A stretch of 64,000 bases of DNA, taken from positions 33,598,166 through 33,662,165 of the forward strand of contig CAIIXF020000011.1 in assembly GCA_903813345.2 (NCBI GenBank), in the 5' to 3' direction. Positions 20,501 through 28,483 of this stretch are shown here, in pieces. The translations under genes and the position numbers were made by a program. This DNA comes from Owenia fusiformis (lineage: Eukaryota > Annelida > Polychaeta > Sabellida > Oweniidae). The notes below the pieces were generated by a model. It was given only the letters and a program-made list of their open reading frames with translations. It was not told the DNA's origin and did no database searches. Numbering within the stretch: position 1 is the first letter of the stretch; each line of letters opens with the position of its first letter.

Positions 20501-23500
20501 TCTTTTTATGGAAAAACATGGTAAAAATTATCAAAATCGCTTGAAAACTATATGAAACATCAATAAAACGAACATTATTTGCGGGGTCTCGTTTCAAATC
20601 ATCGTTGTTTGATTGGACAATATCATAGAAAAGGTGGACAATTGCATTTCCTAATCCCGTCCACCTGTCCTAATCCCGTCCACCAAACAGTCCTAATTCC
20701 AGCCAGCCAACAACCTAATGCCGTCCACGTGATTAATTGCCGTGATTCTCAATAAGTTTACATATTACCCAATATTTGTTCACTCCCTAACCATTTATAC
20801 TAAGGTATGTTACCCTACGGTGTTATAACTGGATGACTTATTCCTATTTTTGTTACAGCACAGCCAGAGTGGTGATATATTCGTTATGGTATCTAAGTTT
20901 AGGGAACATTGTTCGGCGGTTGGGATTTCTCACTTGTAACGAATTGCTGGTGACATTTGGCTTGCCGTAATTAGGCCTACAATTTGTTAGATAACGTATT
21001 TAGCAAACATGTTGTCAGTTTATATTACTTTAAGGATCAGATGATAAGGTCCCCGTAGGATTAAAACAATGTACGCCAATGCCAAGTGTTAACAAGTAAG
21101 GGTAAAAATTGAACAGACCTTGACTTACCTTAAGTTCTCGAGTCAAATTGTCAAACTCGCAATGGGTTCACACTGTGACAGCATACTATTTTCTTAAAAT
21201 TATGTATCGTCGAATCACGACGAAATAATGGAATCTGAAAATACTATAGTTGTATACCATACCTGTAGGTATATATTTATTTTAATTATTCAGAAAGAAC
21301 ATAACAATCTGCGTTAGGACTCATGATGATTAAAAATCGTACTATCTGGAATATGGTTTTACTGCTGTGAAAAGTGCTCGTCTATAAAGCAATCATTTTT
21401 ATTGGAAAACAAAGTCAGGTTGAGTTCTGTCAAGATTTCCAAAATCGTTCAATAATGAATTAAATGTCAAAAACATGAAAAACATTTGATCATTTTAAGC
21501 ACACAATTAGTAAAGTTGCAATAGATGCATTTAATTTATTACCATTTGCATCTGGGACACTGATATTTCCCAATGGTTCTATTAACAAATATATTTAATA
21601 GTCCAACAATCCGACTGTACGATACCATACGCTAACACGTAATCACGTAATCAGTGATTGAAAGTGCATACTAGGCCTAGTATATAAACAAACGATGAAG
21701 CTAGCGCTGCGTACTAGGCTTTTGAGTTTTGACCCAGGCTACTAAATATGTTTCTGTTTGATTTATTAAACTTTTTTAGCAAATCTGCTTTTAGCTTCTT
21801 CTCTTTATTTAGTTTCCTTTTTTCTTTCCGTTCTTCTTTCTCTGCTTCCATCCTCATTTTTTCATCGACTTTCCCTTTTTTATAGCGCCTAAACTCTTCA
21901 GTTGTTAATATTCTTGCCTCTGGGTTTGTTTTCCTTTTGTTGCTTTTAGGTCTTGGGGGTGTTGTGATTTTCCCGAGGTCAAATACATCAGCAACCGCTG
22001 TCGTAGCCTGCTGCAACACACTGGTAGATGGAATTACAGTGCTTGGTGTATCTGGTTCCCGTTCGTTGATTACGTATTGGATACCCTGAGCATCAAGTAG
22101 AGACTTCAATTCTTTTAGTTCGATATCCGATGGTATTTCTAAAGTAGTATCATTAGGTTCATCACAAGCTGTCAGCGGCAATTCTACCTCAAACTCTTCT
22201 ATAACGCTAATTTCTGTCGATGCCTCACTGGCTGCAGAAGTGTTGCATGAACTTTGTGAACATGACGGTGTAACTGCTGTTGGCGTTGCTGTTAGTGCTG
22301 TGGACGGTGCACTTGGTGTAAGTGCTGTTGGCGTTGATGTAAGTACTGTGGGCGTTGCACTTGGTGTTAGTGCTGTCTGTGTTGATAAACCTGCCAAAGC
22401 GAGCTGAGATTCTAACAGAGCCTCTGAAGACTGGGAGTGATCCTTAGCCATGGTGGATGTTTGCACAGCCGTAGGAGTTGCAGGCGTGGTCGGAGCTTCT
22501 GGAGGAATGACAGCTGAGGGACCATCTGCTAAGTTATCACCTGCAAAAGGCATTGCAGTACTGTAGGCATCATTTGGGATAGCATTTTTGTTTAGGGGAA
22601 AAATGCCACATGCTTTGAATCCGCTTATGATATTCTTTGGCGTGAACGAACTCTCCCAAGCTTTGTTGAACAAAAAACAGAAACTCTCTTTGTTCACTAC
22701 ATTCATGGGATTTTCAGACATGAATTGGGAGCAGGCTTTATTATATGCACTCATCATCGGACCAAATACTGTCCTGTCTAAAGGCTGTAAATAATGGGTG
22801 GTGTGTGCAGGAAGACAGAGAATTATAACATTCTCTTTAGCAGCCTGTTCAATCAGCTCGTACGATTCGTGAGACGAGTGGCCATCCAGTATCAAAAGTT
22901 GTGGTCTACTTGGCCCAATGTAACGGAGGAACACCTGATCAAACCAACCCGCCCCGAGGACATCCTCCATCCAACCCTTTCTCTGATGCACAAAGAACGT
23001 ATTAGCAGGGGCATCGGCTGAAAAAACATCTCGATTTCAGGCCTTTTATACTTCAAGTTTTATAAGTCATGATAATTAATAAATTAGGTGGTACACAAAT
23101 TATTAGTTCGTGATTACGCCTACGTGAATTAAGTTAAAAAATAAATAGGGTAATGTGGGCTATTAATATTAAACCTATGTCACATAATACTATGGTAGTC
23201 TGACAATATATGTTTTCTCTTTAAACACGATGTACCTTCATTAAATTTCTGCAGAGCTCTTTTGGAAACACCCTTTGCGATTACCATCGGGGGCATACGT
23301 TGTCCTATGGCATTCGCAGTGGCAACAACTGTTAAAGATTCTCTTGAGTTTGCCACTCTGCCAGGTTGTGTTCTCACACCTGTGAACATGGTAAACAATA
23401 TGAACTATGTATTGTATAATCATTTTCGTATGGAATAAATCAATGATAAGCATATGTTTCTGGACATGATGTAGTTCAATTTATACTAAAATAAAGTTAC

Positions 23501-26500
23501 CAAGTCGCTGTATTTAACTTTATATTGAAAGCTGAAATCAATGGACCTCATGAACACCGTTTTAAACAGACAGGCCCGGAGTGGACGATTGAAATAACAT
23601 GTATCACCAAAGGCAAGGTAGGATAATATATTGTATATATATTAACAGGTTAATTATGAATCACGTTGTTTCCTTTCATGTTAATTATTGATCGACTCTC
23701 GATTTAAAATCATAAGCATACGCTATTTGATAATAAATGGAAAGATTGACCACCATCATTTTGATTATCGTGTTCACAGCGTTTAGATTAGATGGAGTAT
23801 ACTTTAAGTAACCATACTGCTTGTTACTCAAATGTGGTTAGTTGTTATACGACTTTCATAACCCAAACATAACAAAAATTCTTACAAATGTTGCCTATGT
23901 CGTTCATATCGTTGCAAAGGCTATAGACAACTCACCTAAAACTCTCAATTTCAATGGTGAAATTAAACAAATAACATAATTCCTAATTATTCAGCATTCG
24001 CAAAATTGTTATTTTAAGAACCTTTTTTGCTGATGACACTACTGGGTTTATGTTCTAATTGAAACCCAGTCTCATCCATGTTCCAGATACGCTCGGGATG
24101 GGTCAAAAGAGACGGATTTTCCTCAAGAAGTTTGGCTAATTTGTCAAAATATCCACTGACGATGTCTGCATTCATTAGCTTACTCCTGGACGTTGATAGT
24201 GCTTCGCTCTTTCTTATAACAAGGGATGGATGCCTTTTTTTTAGTCCAAGCCACCAGTGCTATTAATATAAAGTATAGTTATAAACAATGATAAATAATG
24301 ATTTGGCGATATCGCAAACAAGATGCCCAAGACATGGAATAGACATAAACGTAATCATGGACTTGAAAATAGATTTATACGTGTTATATAAACCGATAAA
24401 AGTGAAAGTCGTGCACGCATTGTTCGAAATAAACAACATTTACTCGAACATGTTTAAATGATCAACATAATAATTTATTCACACGGGGTATGTACCATTT
24501 TAAGCGTGGCAGTTACACACGGGTCTGGTACAACACGGTGATGATGTACTTTTAGTAAACTTGTATATTAAAAATATTTAGAAACTTTTCTGAAACGATG
24601 AAAACATCAGTTTCCTAAAAGTACATCAGCCCCGCTTTGTACCGGACCCCCTGCGTGTACGCGGTACGTACCCCATGATTAAGCAAGTTGGAACAAGGCA
24701 TCGTATACTAATGACATTTTCAGATATTCAAAATATACATACATTATGTTTATAAGTAATTAAAATATATATGGATTTCTAAATGTAAATAACCAGTAGG
24801 CCTAGCTTGTGTAATACAATTTTTTTGTAAGCTCCAAACAAAGCTTTAAAGTAGACTTGGGTCAATATTATTTGTATTTCAAAGGTGCAGGTAATGAGGA
24901 AAAAATGTGTATATTAAGATATTAGATGTTATTTCACAGAGAGGCTAGACGTACATTTCCTGGGGTCCCATTTACGAAGGGAGTTCGCAGACCCATGGTC
25001 TTCACTATTTCTCCCGTCTTGTAGAATAATTGTGCCCGGGTAATTCCGAACCCCATAGCGGCGGCCTTTTGAGTTTTATGTACAATTTCTTTTTCAATAT
25101 TAGCTGGTAAAGCTGGGGGCCTACCGGCCTTTGGATACACCGTTTTCCCTATTTTGTTATCACTTATTGTTGACTTAGGTATCGCATATCGGGCAGCCGT
25201 TTGCCTCAGAGTCAACCGGCCTTCTCTGTAGACTTTCACGGCCTCTTCCAGTGTTTCCCGGGAATATTTTGGCATTTTGACCTAAAAGTAATAAATGTCC
25301 ACGTACATGTGGTCTTTTACACATGTGTATTAATTCATTTTTTAATATAATTCAACTTCGACAATCGTCTTCAAGTACACAGTGCAATGAAAAGAGGAAT
25401 CCCCAAAAAGGGGAATCCCCAAATTTTCATATTGAATTTAATTCCTAATACCGGTCAATCTTTTCAGACAAATTGTCAGGGTTTTGATTAATTTTTAAGT
25501 TTATTACGTTGATCTTTTAAAAGAATTAATATTCAATATCAAATTAAAATGAACTTCATGTAGTTTTCCATTCCAGATTTGCATAATATATCATATAAAG
25601 ACGGAGACATAAAATACTCACATTCAAATATGGCGCCAATTGGAAAGAAAGACCAATCGATCAACAATGAATTATAATCGATCAACCTTTTACGTAGATA
25701 TAGATTCTAAAACGAAACTAAATATCAACATGTGTCAATTTATTCATTAATACTAATACAAATATGTGTATATATCAATATATCCTATGGACGGTATTAG
25801 GTAGTGTTGGCTGCCATTAGGCTGTGTTGGACGCCATTAGGTTGTGTTGGACGCCATTAGGTACTGGACGGGATTAGGTGATTCTACCCTAATGGCTGAA
25901 TCAGTAGAGCTTCAGTCTTGGCAAGTCCTCCACGATTTTAATACCGGTCATCAAATTTAGCACACTCACTTTCAGGTATCTGGCTCCTTGCACTACAGCT
26001 ACTATGATGAGTGCCAATGGGTCATTACAGACACTTCCACATAACTTACTTATGGATGATGTTTTCCACCTTGCTCATTGATATCTGACAAATGACCCTG
26101 ACTGGGTCTATAATCAACTGACATCAATGAAAGAATGAGGGTCACTGTTCTCTATCAGAACATGATTCTGAAAATGTGTTGAGCTATGAGGATGGATGGA
26201 AGTGAGGCAAACCTAAAAAGATCATGTTAGGGCTAAGTCAGTGAATCTTATTGTAAGTAGGGTGTCGACTTTTGGCTTGCAACCGAAGATACCTCAAGAA
26301 AAGGCGGATACTGCCAAAGATTTTATTTGCAAACGAAGTTGGCCGAGGGTACCACGAATGTGAAGAGGACGTCTCTAATTGGTCAAAAAGAGAGACTCGG
26401 TATTCACCGTCAGATTGAATCGGCAAAATTCAGTTGTATGGCTTATCTTCGGCTGCATGGCCCAACCTCGATTGAATGGCTCAACCTTACTTACTGTGAA

Positions 26501-28483
26501 AGCTATGTGGATTTTGATATACTGTAATAGCTTTCCCACGGCGCACTTGGGCAGCTGAATAATAGTGACCCTTGAAACACGAATTGAGTCGATCAGCATC
26601 GATCAGTAGCTTACTTTCGGTCTCTAACTTTGTCTTCCATCGGTATCATCAATACGTGCAAGTATTGGGGCGCTGAAATACTTCTTTTTCGATCAAGACT
26701 TGTAAATTCTTCGTCGAGTGAATGTTTTTTTCGATCCATTTCCAATATGGCGGTTTGCTAGGAGCGAGATACGCAACGAACGAAATGAATTTTGAGAATG
26801 AGTTCGGACAACCTCCTGAGATTTACGAAAATGTCCGAGCAGAAAACGCCATATTGGAATTTGGCAGAAAAAAACACTCACTCGACTAACAAAACAAGTC
26901 TTGATCGAAAAGCAAGTACTTCAGCGCTCCAATACTTGCACGGAAGGATGATAATGATGTATGACATACAGTGCTGGTATATATTAATTGATCAGTCGTT
27001 TAATTGGCATATTTTCTTGAATTTTAACATTTAATGTTCCAAACTCCCACAAACTGCAGAAAAGTATACCCCATAAATCATATTTACCAAAATGAGTGTC
27101 TCCAAGGCTTCACACCAGCGTATGTATAATGCATTTGTCACGAGTTTGAGCTGAAATTTCGCCAAAATGGAGTAGGCTAAGGGTAGTCTCTGCCAGGTTT
27201 GTTTATTGTGGTAAGCTTGTAAGTGCTCAGAAGCAAATTATTCATGTGCGCAAAATAATCAAATAATCTGATTGGTCTAAACTTTGCTGCACATGCGCAC
27301 AATGTGTGCCATGTTTTTCTAGTGATTTCGTTTCGTTTCATGGAGTTTGCGTTTCAGTGTAACTTCCGCAAAAATGGCGGACCATGGACAGAATTAACAG
27401 GTAAAATCACTCCGAAATTTCAAGAGAACTTTTTACCTATAATAGCAAAACTTTTGTTTTATTTGTGCATTCTATCTATCAGGTAAGAGTCTCAGGGGTA
27501 CAGTGGGGGACAAAAATAAAACTCAACGTTCACAAGTTGTCACAATGAGCTAATTTCCAAGTTTCGTGTCTCAAACTCTCCCAAGCGGTAGAAAAATAAT
27601 TCCCGTTCACTAAAGTAGCACAATAAATGAATCTAAAGCTTCATACCTGCAAATAATGGATAAATCCCTACCAAATCGAATGAATGTTTTCATGAATTGC
27701 CATGTTTGTTATCCAAGGACGGTTGACTCCCAGAATGCAACATCAGTTACCGTATTTACTCATGACAGGTTTCAAAATGGCGGAACAGCATTTTGAAAGC
27801 TGGCACGTGTCATGTTGCATTCTGGGAGCCAATCCTCCGTTCCGGCGCAATCGGGCAACAAAATCACCTCAACATTTGAAGAGTCGGCATAACATGTGAA
27901 TATCCACTTCAACTTTTGAAGTTCTTTTTTGTCATTAGGGACACAAATTCCACTATATTTGGACTTACTTAGACGGAGAAAATAGAGCACTGAATACAAT
28001 GAGGTAAGAATTTATTACATGTGCGACAGCATGTAATTTTCATAGCTTTTGCAATTCTTTATGATCCCCACTGTATGTAGGCAAATTCATTTTGATAGGA
28101 GCACTCTGTTTAGTTTGAAAACGCACCCTTAATTATTATATATCAGCACTGTAGTTAGAGAACAAAAGTAAGGCGCTGATCGACTCAATTCGTGTTTCAA
28201 AGGTCACTATTGTTCAGCTGTCCATGTCACCGTTCGAGAGCCATAAGTTTCAAAATCTAACATGGCTCTCGAAGTGAGTAAGCCCAACCTCGATTGAATG
28301 GAAAAGATGCTGTCCCATTGTACGTACCTTCAGAGAGCAGTTAACAACAGCAACACGAGATGTCGTCCCGATCGCCAAAAGTTGGCTGGACCATTCGAAT
28401 GGAGAAAACTCAACAACCTGTGCAATATCGTGACATTCTATCGTGAAAGAAGCTGCTTTTGTATTCATAGAAGGCATCTTCAA
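8479..28483 (-). CDS. NUP37: Nucleoporin Nup37, seven exons, complete
   Basis: WD40 beta-propeller subunit of the Nup107-160 (Y) complex of the nuclear pore. Exons on the minus strand are 28483-28328, 15556-15444, 15174-15102, 14878-14690, 14499-14318, 8993-8858 and 8589-8479. They sum to 960 nt with every junction in frame and GT-AG, giving 319 residues (human 326). Stretches that align in order with human NUP37 include VVEFSPFE, FHHGCRVSALAWSPQT, KFCTGGSDKKLRIFSSDLKD, EGHENYINSV, ASVSDDYTCRIW, APGMTVAWHP, LLVAEKGGMIRIY, SENLVATLG and LNGLSWHHHSSLLAAGGDRK. Intron 1 spans 12.8 kb and contains a zinc-finger gene and a pogo transposon; intron 5 spans 5.3 kb and contains a palindromic element and a minisatellite. 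Confidence 0.93.
8858..8993 (-). CDS. NUP37: NUP37 exon 6
   Basis: Acceptor CTTGTTCCAG and donor CAG|GTAACATC. It encodes YPICKKQVHSEGGQTVRVAR then CSENLVATLGRPRSQIKV, matching human SYPQNKRPVHMDRA and SENLFATTGYPG. It is too broken up to show as an open frame with a start codon. Its acceptor region has been amplified into the minisatellite at 9802-10330. Confidence 0.88.
9026..9801. mobile_element. Non-autonomous MITE with CAGTAAAACCTG ends
   Basis: Ends CAGTAAAACCTGTCCG and its inverse, CGCAGGTTTTACTG, each next to TA (9024-9025, 9802-9803). Removing the element and one TA leaves CAAATATAGGC, which matches neighbouring units of the 80-bp minisatellite. It was therefore inserted into the array. 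The interior carries repeated TAGGGAAAACCTRTGAACA words near both ends and no coding sequence. CAGTA..ACC ends with TA duplications fit a pogo/Tigger or other Tc1-mariner derivative. Shorter relatives are at 44543, 55916 and 61560. Confidence 0.85.
9802..10330. repeat. 80-bp minisatellite derived from the NUP37 exon 6 acceptor region
   Basis: GGTAGCTGGAACAAG recurs at 9848, 9928, 10008, 10088, 10168 and 10248 with a strict 80-bp spacing, giving about six and a half units. Each unit has two related halves, GGTAGCTGGAAC and GGCTAGCTGGAAC. The same words occur once at 8989-9026, across the NUP37 exon 6 3' splice site, so on the minus strand each half-unit reads TTGTTCCAG|CTA like the true acceptor. 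Confidence 0.9.
11624..12100 (-). pseudogene. Degenerate element-borne gene, left-arm copy
   Basis: Minus-strand reading gives LTGTDTTSRFYHHSKVTVFK, nearly identical to the right-arm copy, followed by WGQWYIVDPVFPS. Part of the gene seen on the right is deleted here, and frameshifts are present. It is an inverted copy of 12520-13332. Confidence 0.65.
12520..13332 (+). pseudogene. Degenerate repetitive-family gene, right-arm copy
   Basis: Three overlapping frames are needed, so at least two frameshifts are present. In order they read HEADTYMFLHVFHGVGKG, VDSNVIVIALACAS, YRYIPVHEIARAL, HAHTGTDTMSGFYHQSKV, WGQWHIVDPVLP and a Cys-rich tail CGCTKCDCKGNCKS. This order (EADTRMxLH, DTDVxVLAL, IPVHEIA, HAxTGCDxTS, Cys-rich end) resembles a family of uncharacterised proteins common in marine invertebrate genomes. 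I recall the pattern but cannot name its function. Confidence 0.6.
14318..14499 (-). CDS. NUP37: NUP37 exon 5
   Basis: Acceptor CTATTTAG lies above 14499 and donor GTAATG starts at 14317. It encodes LLVAEKGGMIRIYSISSNQP then PLMSCDWSLSNP and ends two bases into a serine codon completed by exon 6. Human NUP37 has LMVAEKNGTIRFYDLLAQQ. The palindromic element's target repeat begins six bases into the following intron. Confidence 0.92.
14690..14878 (-). CDS. NUP37: NUP37 exon 4
   Basis: 189 nt, phase 0 at both ends. It encodes ILEGHENYINSVCYEPDTG, ASVSDDYTCRIWSTEDG and APGMTVAWHPQDPLK. This is the best conserved WD repeat; human has LEGHTDFINGLVFDPKEG and ASVSDDHTCRIW. Confidence 0.95.
15102..15174 (-). 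CDS. NUP37: NUP37 exon 3
   Basis: 73 nt. Acceptor TTTGCAG, donor GTATGT. It encodes FCTGGSDKKLRIFSSDLKDD then DRVK, matching human FCTSAADMKIRLFTSDLQDK. The first base completes the lysine codon from exon 2. Confidence 0.92.
15444..15556 (-). CDS. NUP37: NUP37 exon 2
   Basis: 113 nt. Acceptor GGTTGCAG, donor GTAAGT. It encodes EDGDLQHESVRDFHHGCRVS then ALAWSPQTSLTDLPRSL, matching human RTFHHGVRVDGIAWSPETRLDSLP. It follows the 12.8-kb intron 1. Confidence 0.92.
15557..17278. other. NUP37 intron 1, proximal part, no gene seen
   Basis: AT-rich intron sequence. At 16185-16300 there is a copy of the GTCACCACC/CCAAACACC repeat family, and at 16610-16620 a C homopolymer. No coding exon is supported. 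Confidence 0.5.
17279..19078 (-). CDS. C2H2 zinc-finger protein, 11 fingers, nested in NUP37 intron 1
   Basis: 599 residues in one open frame. A long acidic N-terminal half (1-255) lacks a recognisable KRAB, BTB or ZAD domain. It contains a degenerate decapeptide repeat around NESPD (about 111-153) and two SUMO-type motifs, VKQE (185-188) and IKQE (212-215). Residues 265-565 hold eleven C2H2 fingers, mostly with TGEKPF linkers, indicating a sequence-specific DNA-binding nuclear protein. Fingers 1-3 and 4-6 are an internal duplication 89 residues apart: CDTCEMTFTHKYKLTNH occurs twice unchanged. The linker between fingers 3 and 4 (SGEKTPLPRIHQ) is longer than usual. It lies on the same strand as NUP37 and is intronless. 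Target genes are unknown and no orthologue is claimed. Confidence 0.88.
   Translation of the reverse strand: MSYDESHEIDQCSPSVNQKAMYQAKLPDSEDCDAVGNFEKSSNCTTCENDDLGINEGVGLNHQGCEEVDLLQTNDTTHPDQIIHASFQEAEQYAPGIQQGIDDVSGSPNVENELPDIWNESPGVGNDPPDVVNESPDNRNEPTDVTLESNDVVNPYYDPGVITKDEHPHRIEEHTAAADMGLYDVKQEADEEAWDVYNANTDMDHNDHVIDIKQELQEEGDIDEIDADIDNSVEEEQMVSSANTPEAKIPNASKWNPRKARIHPCLYCEKSFTEKSNLNRHLSMHTGEKPFKCDTCEMTFTHKYKLTNHARVHSIDRPFTCEICHKGFTMKHSLKLHESTHSGEKTPLPRIHQCLHCEKSFMHKSNLTRHLLMHSGEKPFKCDTCEMTFTHKYKLTNHQRVHSPNKPFTCLVCNKGFTMKNSLRQHSFIHTGEKPFKCSYCENRYILKGDLTRHELIHTGHKPFQCETCDRKFQFKCNLTKHEVIHTGVKPFKCQYCEKAFSQKCNLTMHERTHTGEKPFFCRVCGKKYTDQSNLKNHMRKHDSVESFFQCGSCKYSFKLESQLAEHVKKTHFLNYDLVPRKTEKGLREGLNKEESEYG
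19079..20462. other. NUP37 intron 1 between the zinc-finger gene and the pogo element
   Basis: Likely includes the promoter and 5' UTR of the zinc-finger gene near 19079-19400. A 160-bp palindrome lies at 19667-19826. No other gene is seen. Confidence 0.45.
19667..19826. repeat. 160-bp hairpin (MITE-like palindrome)
   Basis: Starts ACAATTGTTGACCTCTCCA and ends with the near inverse, TGGAGAGGTCTACAATTGT. Complementarity continues to the centre, where ACTACTGTTGACAGAGACC faces GGTCGAGGTCAACAGCAGT. It is a full-length imperfect palindrome, typical of foldback MITEs. Confidence 0.8.
20474..20727. repeat. Left subterminal 14-bp repeats of the pogo element
   Basis: Five copies of CCTAATNCCGTCCA, one overlapping the terminal inverted repeat; the fourth is degenerate (CCTAATTCCAGCCA). 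By analogy with other DNA transposons these are probably transposase-binding sites (inference). Confidence 0.75.
21714..23017 (-). CDS. Pogo transposase exon 4
   Basis: Acceptor TTTTTTCAG lies above 23017. It starts in ADAPANTFFVHQRKGWMED and carries the second and third catalytic aspartates and the whole C-terminal region, ending in TAG at 21716-21714. It reads straight through as one open frame. Confidence 0.9.
21714..25275 (-). CDS. Pogo-family (CENP-B/jerky-like) DDE transposase, four exons
   Basis: Exons 25275-24955, 24259-24022, 23379-23236 and 23017-21714 total 2007 nt in frame (668 aa) with GT-AG junctions. Order: an N-terminal psq-type helix-turn-helix (ETLEEAVKVYREGRLTLRQT, then STISDNKIGK); WWLGLKKRHPSLVIRKSEAL; first catalytic Asp in NMDETGF (D169); PGRVANSRESLTVVATANA; second in LLILDGHSSH (D279); HTTHYLQPLDRTVFGP with the third (D315), so the spacing is DD35D. 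The C-terminal part has a Ser/Thr/Pro/Ala-rich repeat (TPTALTPSA type) and a strongly basic Lys/Glu helix. It would cut and paste the surrounding element in the nucleus. There is no internal stop. It could be active, recently dead, or host-adopted; the flanking inverted repeats favour a transposon. Confidence 0.9.
23236..23379 (-). CDS. Pogo transposase exon 3
   Basis: Acceptor GTTCACAG, donor GTACATC. It encodes VRTQPGRVANSRESLTVVAT then MPPMVIAKGVSKRALQKFNE, the RNase H-fold strands between the first and second catalytic aspartates. Confidence 0.88.
24022..24259 (-). CDS. Pogo transposase exon 2
   Basis: Acceptor TATTAATAG, donor AAAG|GTTCTT. The donor is weak but keeps frame with exon 3. 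It encodes HWWLGLKKRHPSLVIRKSEA and ends after MDETGFQLEHKPSSVISKKG, which holds the first catalytic aspartate. Confidence 0.85.
24478..24682. repeat. Hairpin MITE inside the pogo transposase intron 1
   Basis: ACACGGGGTATGTACC at the left pairs with GGTACGTACCCCATG at the right, and inner words also pair (GATGTACTTTTAG with CTAAAAGTACATC). The whole 205 bp folds on itself. It lies between exons 1 and 2 of the transposase, so it inserted into the transposon without touching its coding sequence. Confidence 0.75.
24955..25275 (-). CDS. Pogo transposase exon 1
   Basis: The ATG at 25275 begins MPKYSRETLEEAVKVYREG. A psq helix-turn-helix follows (LRQTAARYAIPKSTISD), then GRPPALPANIEKEIV, typical of pogo DNA-binding regions. 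Donor AAT|GTACGT, phase 0. Confidence 0.88.
25788..25878. repeat. Right subterminal 14-bp repeats of the pogo element
   Basis: Five tandem copies of TGGACGSCATTAGG-type words at 20-bp spacing (25788, 25808, 25828, 25848) and a last one at 25865 that runs into the terminal inverted repeat. They are inverted relative to the left set. Confidence 0.78.
26656..26941. repeat. 286-bp hairpin (MITE-like)
   Basis: Begins GTGCAAGTATTGG and ends CCAATACTTGCAC. Further in, CGATCAAGACTTG faces CAAGTCTTGATCG, and AATATGGCGGTTT faces ACGCCATATTGG. The arms cover nearly the full length, with a short spacer near 26790-26800. It lies inside the left arm of the larger inverted repeat. Confidence 0.8.
27716..27842. 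repeat. Short palindromic element
   Basis: GGACGGTTGACTCCCAGAAT at the left pairs with the inverse, ATTCTGGGAGCCAATCCTCC, at the right; GCAACAT pairs with ATGTTGC. The 127-bp sequence folds into a hairpin with a loop near 27775. Confidence 0.7.
28328..28483 (-). CDS. NUP37: NUP37 exon 1 with start codon
   Basis: 52 codons from ATG at 28483 to donor AAG|GTACGT, phase 0. It encodes MKMPSMNTKAASFTIECHD then IAQVVEFSPFEWSSQLLAIG. Human begins MKQDASRNAAYTVDCEDYVHVVEFNPFE, so the start is well supported. It is 12.8 kb from exon 2. Confidence 0.9.

Larger units (their letters stand above)
20463..25889 (-). mobile_element. Complete pogo/Tigger-type DNA transposon, 5.4 kb
   Basis: The ends GGGGAAGATCACCTAAT and (inverse of) GGGTAGAATCACCTAAT are bordered by TA at 20461-20462 and 25890-25891. 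Five copies of CCTAATNCCGTCCA lie at the left (20474, 20650, 20669, 20692, 20714) and five inverted copies at the right (25788, 25808, 25828, 25848, 25865). A four-exon transposase gene on the minus strand fills the interior with no visible disabling mutation. A small hairpin has inserted into transposase intron 1. The whole element lies in NUP37 intron 1. Confidence 0.9.
26552..28220. repeat. Inverted-repeat pair flanking 1.6 kb of NUP37 intron 1
   Basis: CAGCTGAATAATAGTGACCC... at 26552-26597 is the near-perfect inverse of 28175-28220 (46 bp). The match continues after a short gap (CTTACTTTCGGTCTCTAAC at about 26613-26631 with the inverse near 28150). The left arm appears to resume at about 26965 after the hairpin 26656-26941, which must have inserted into it. 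No target duplication was identified. Confidence 0.65.

Noticed and set aside
27350-27420. Possible short exon with ATGGCGGACCATGGACAG and a following GTAAAA
   Set aside because: The frame stops after seven codons (TAA). ATGGCGG words recur in nearby hairpins, so this is more likely repeat or promoter sequence.
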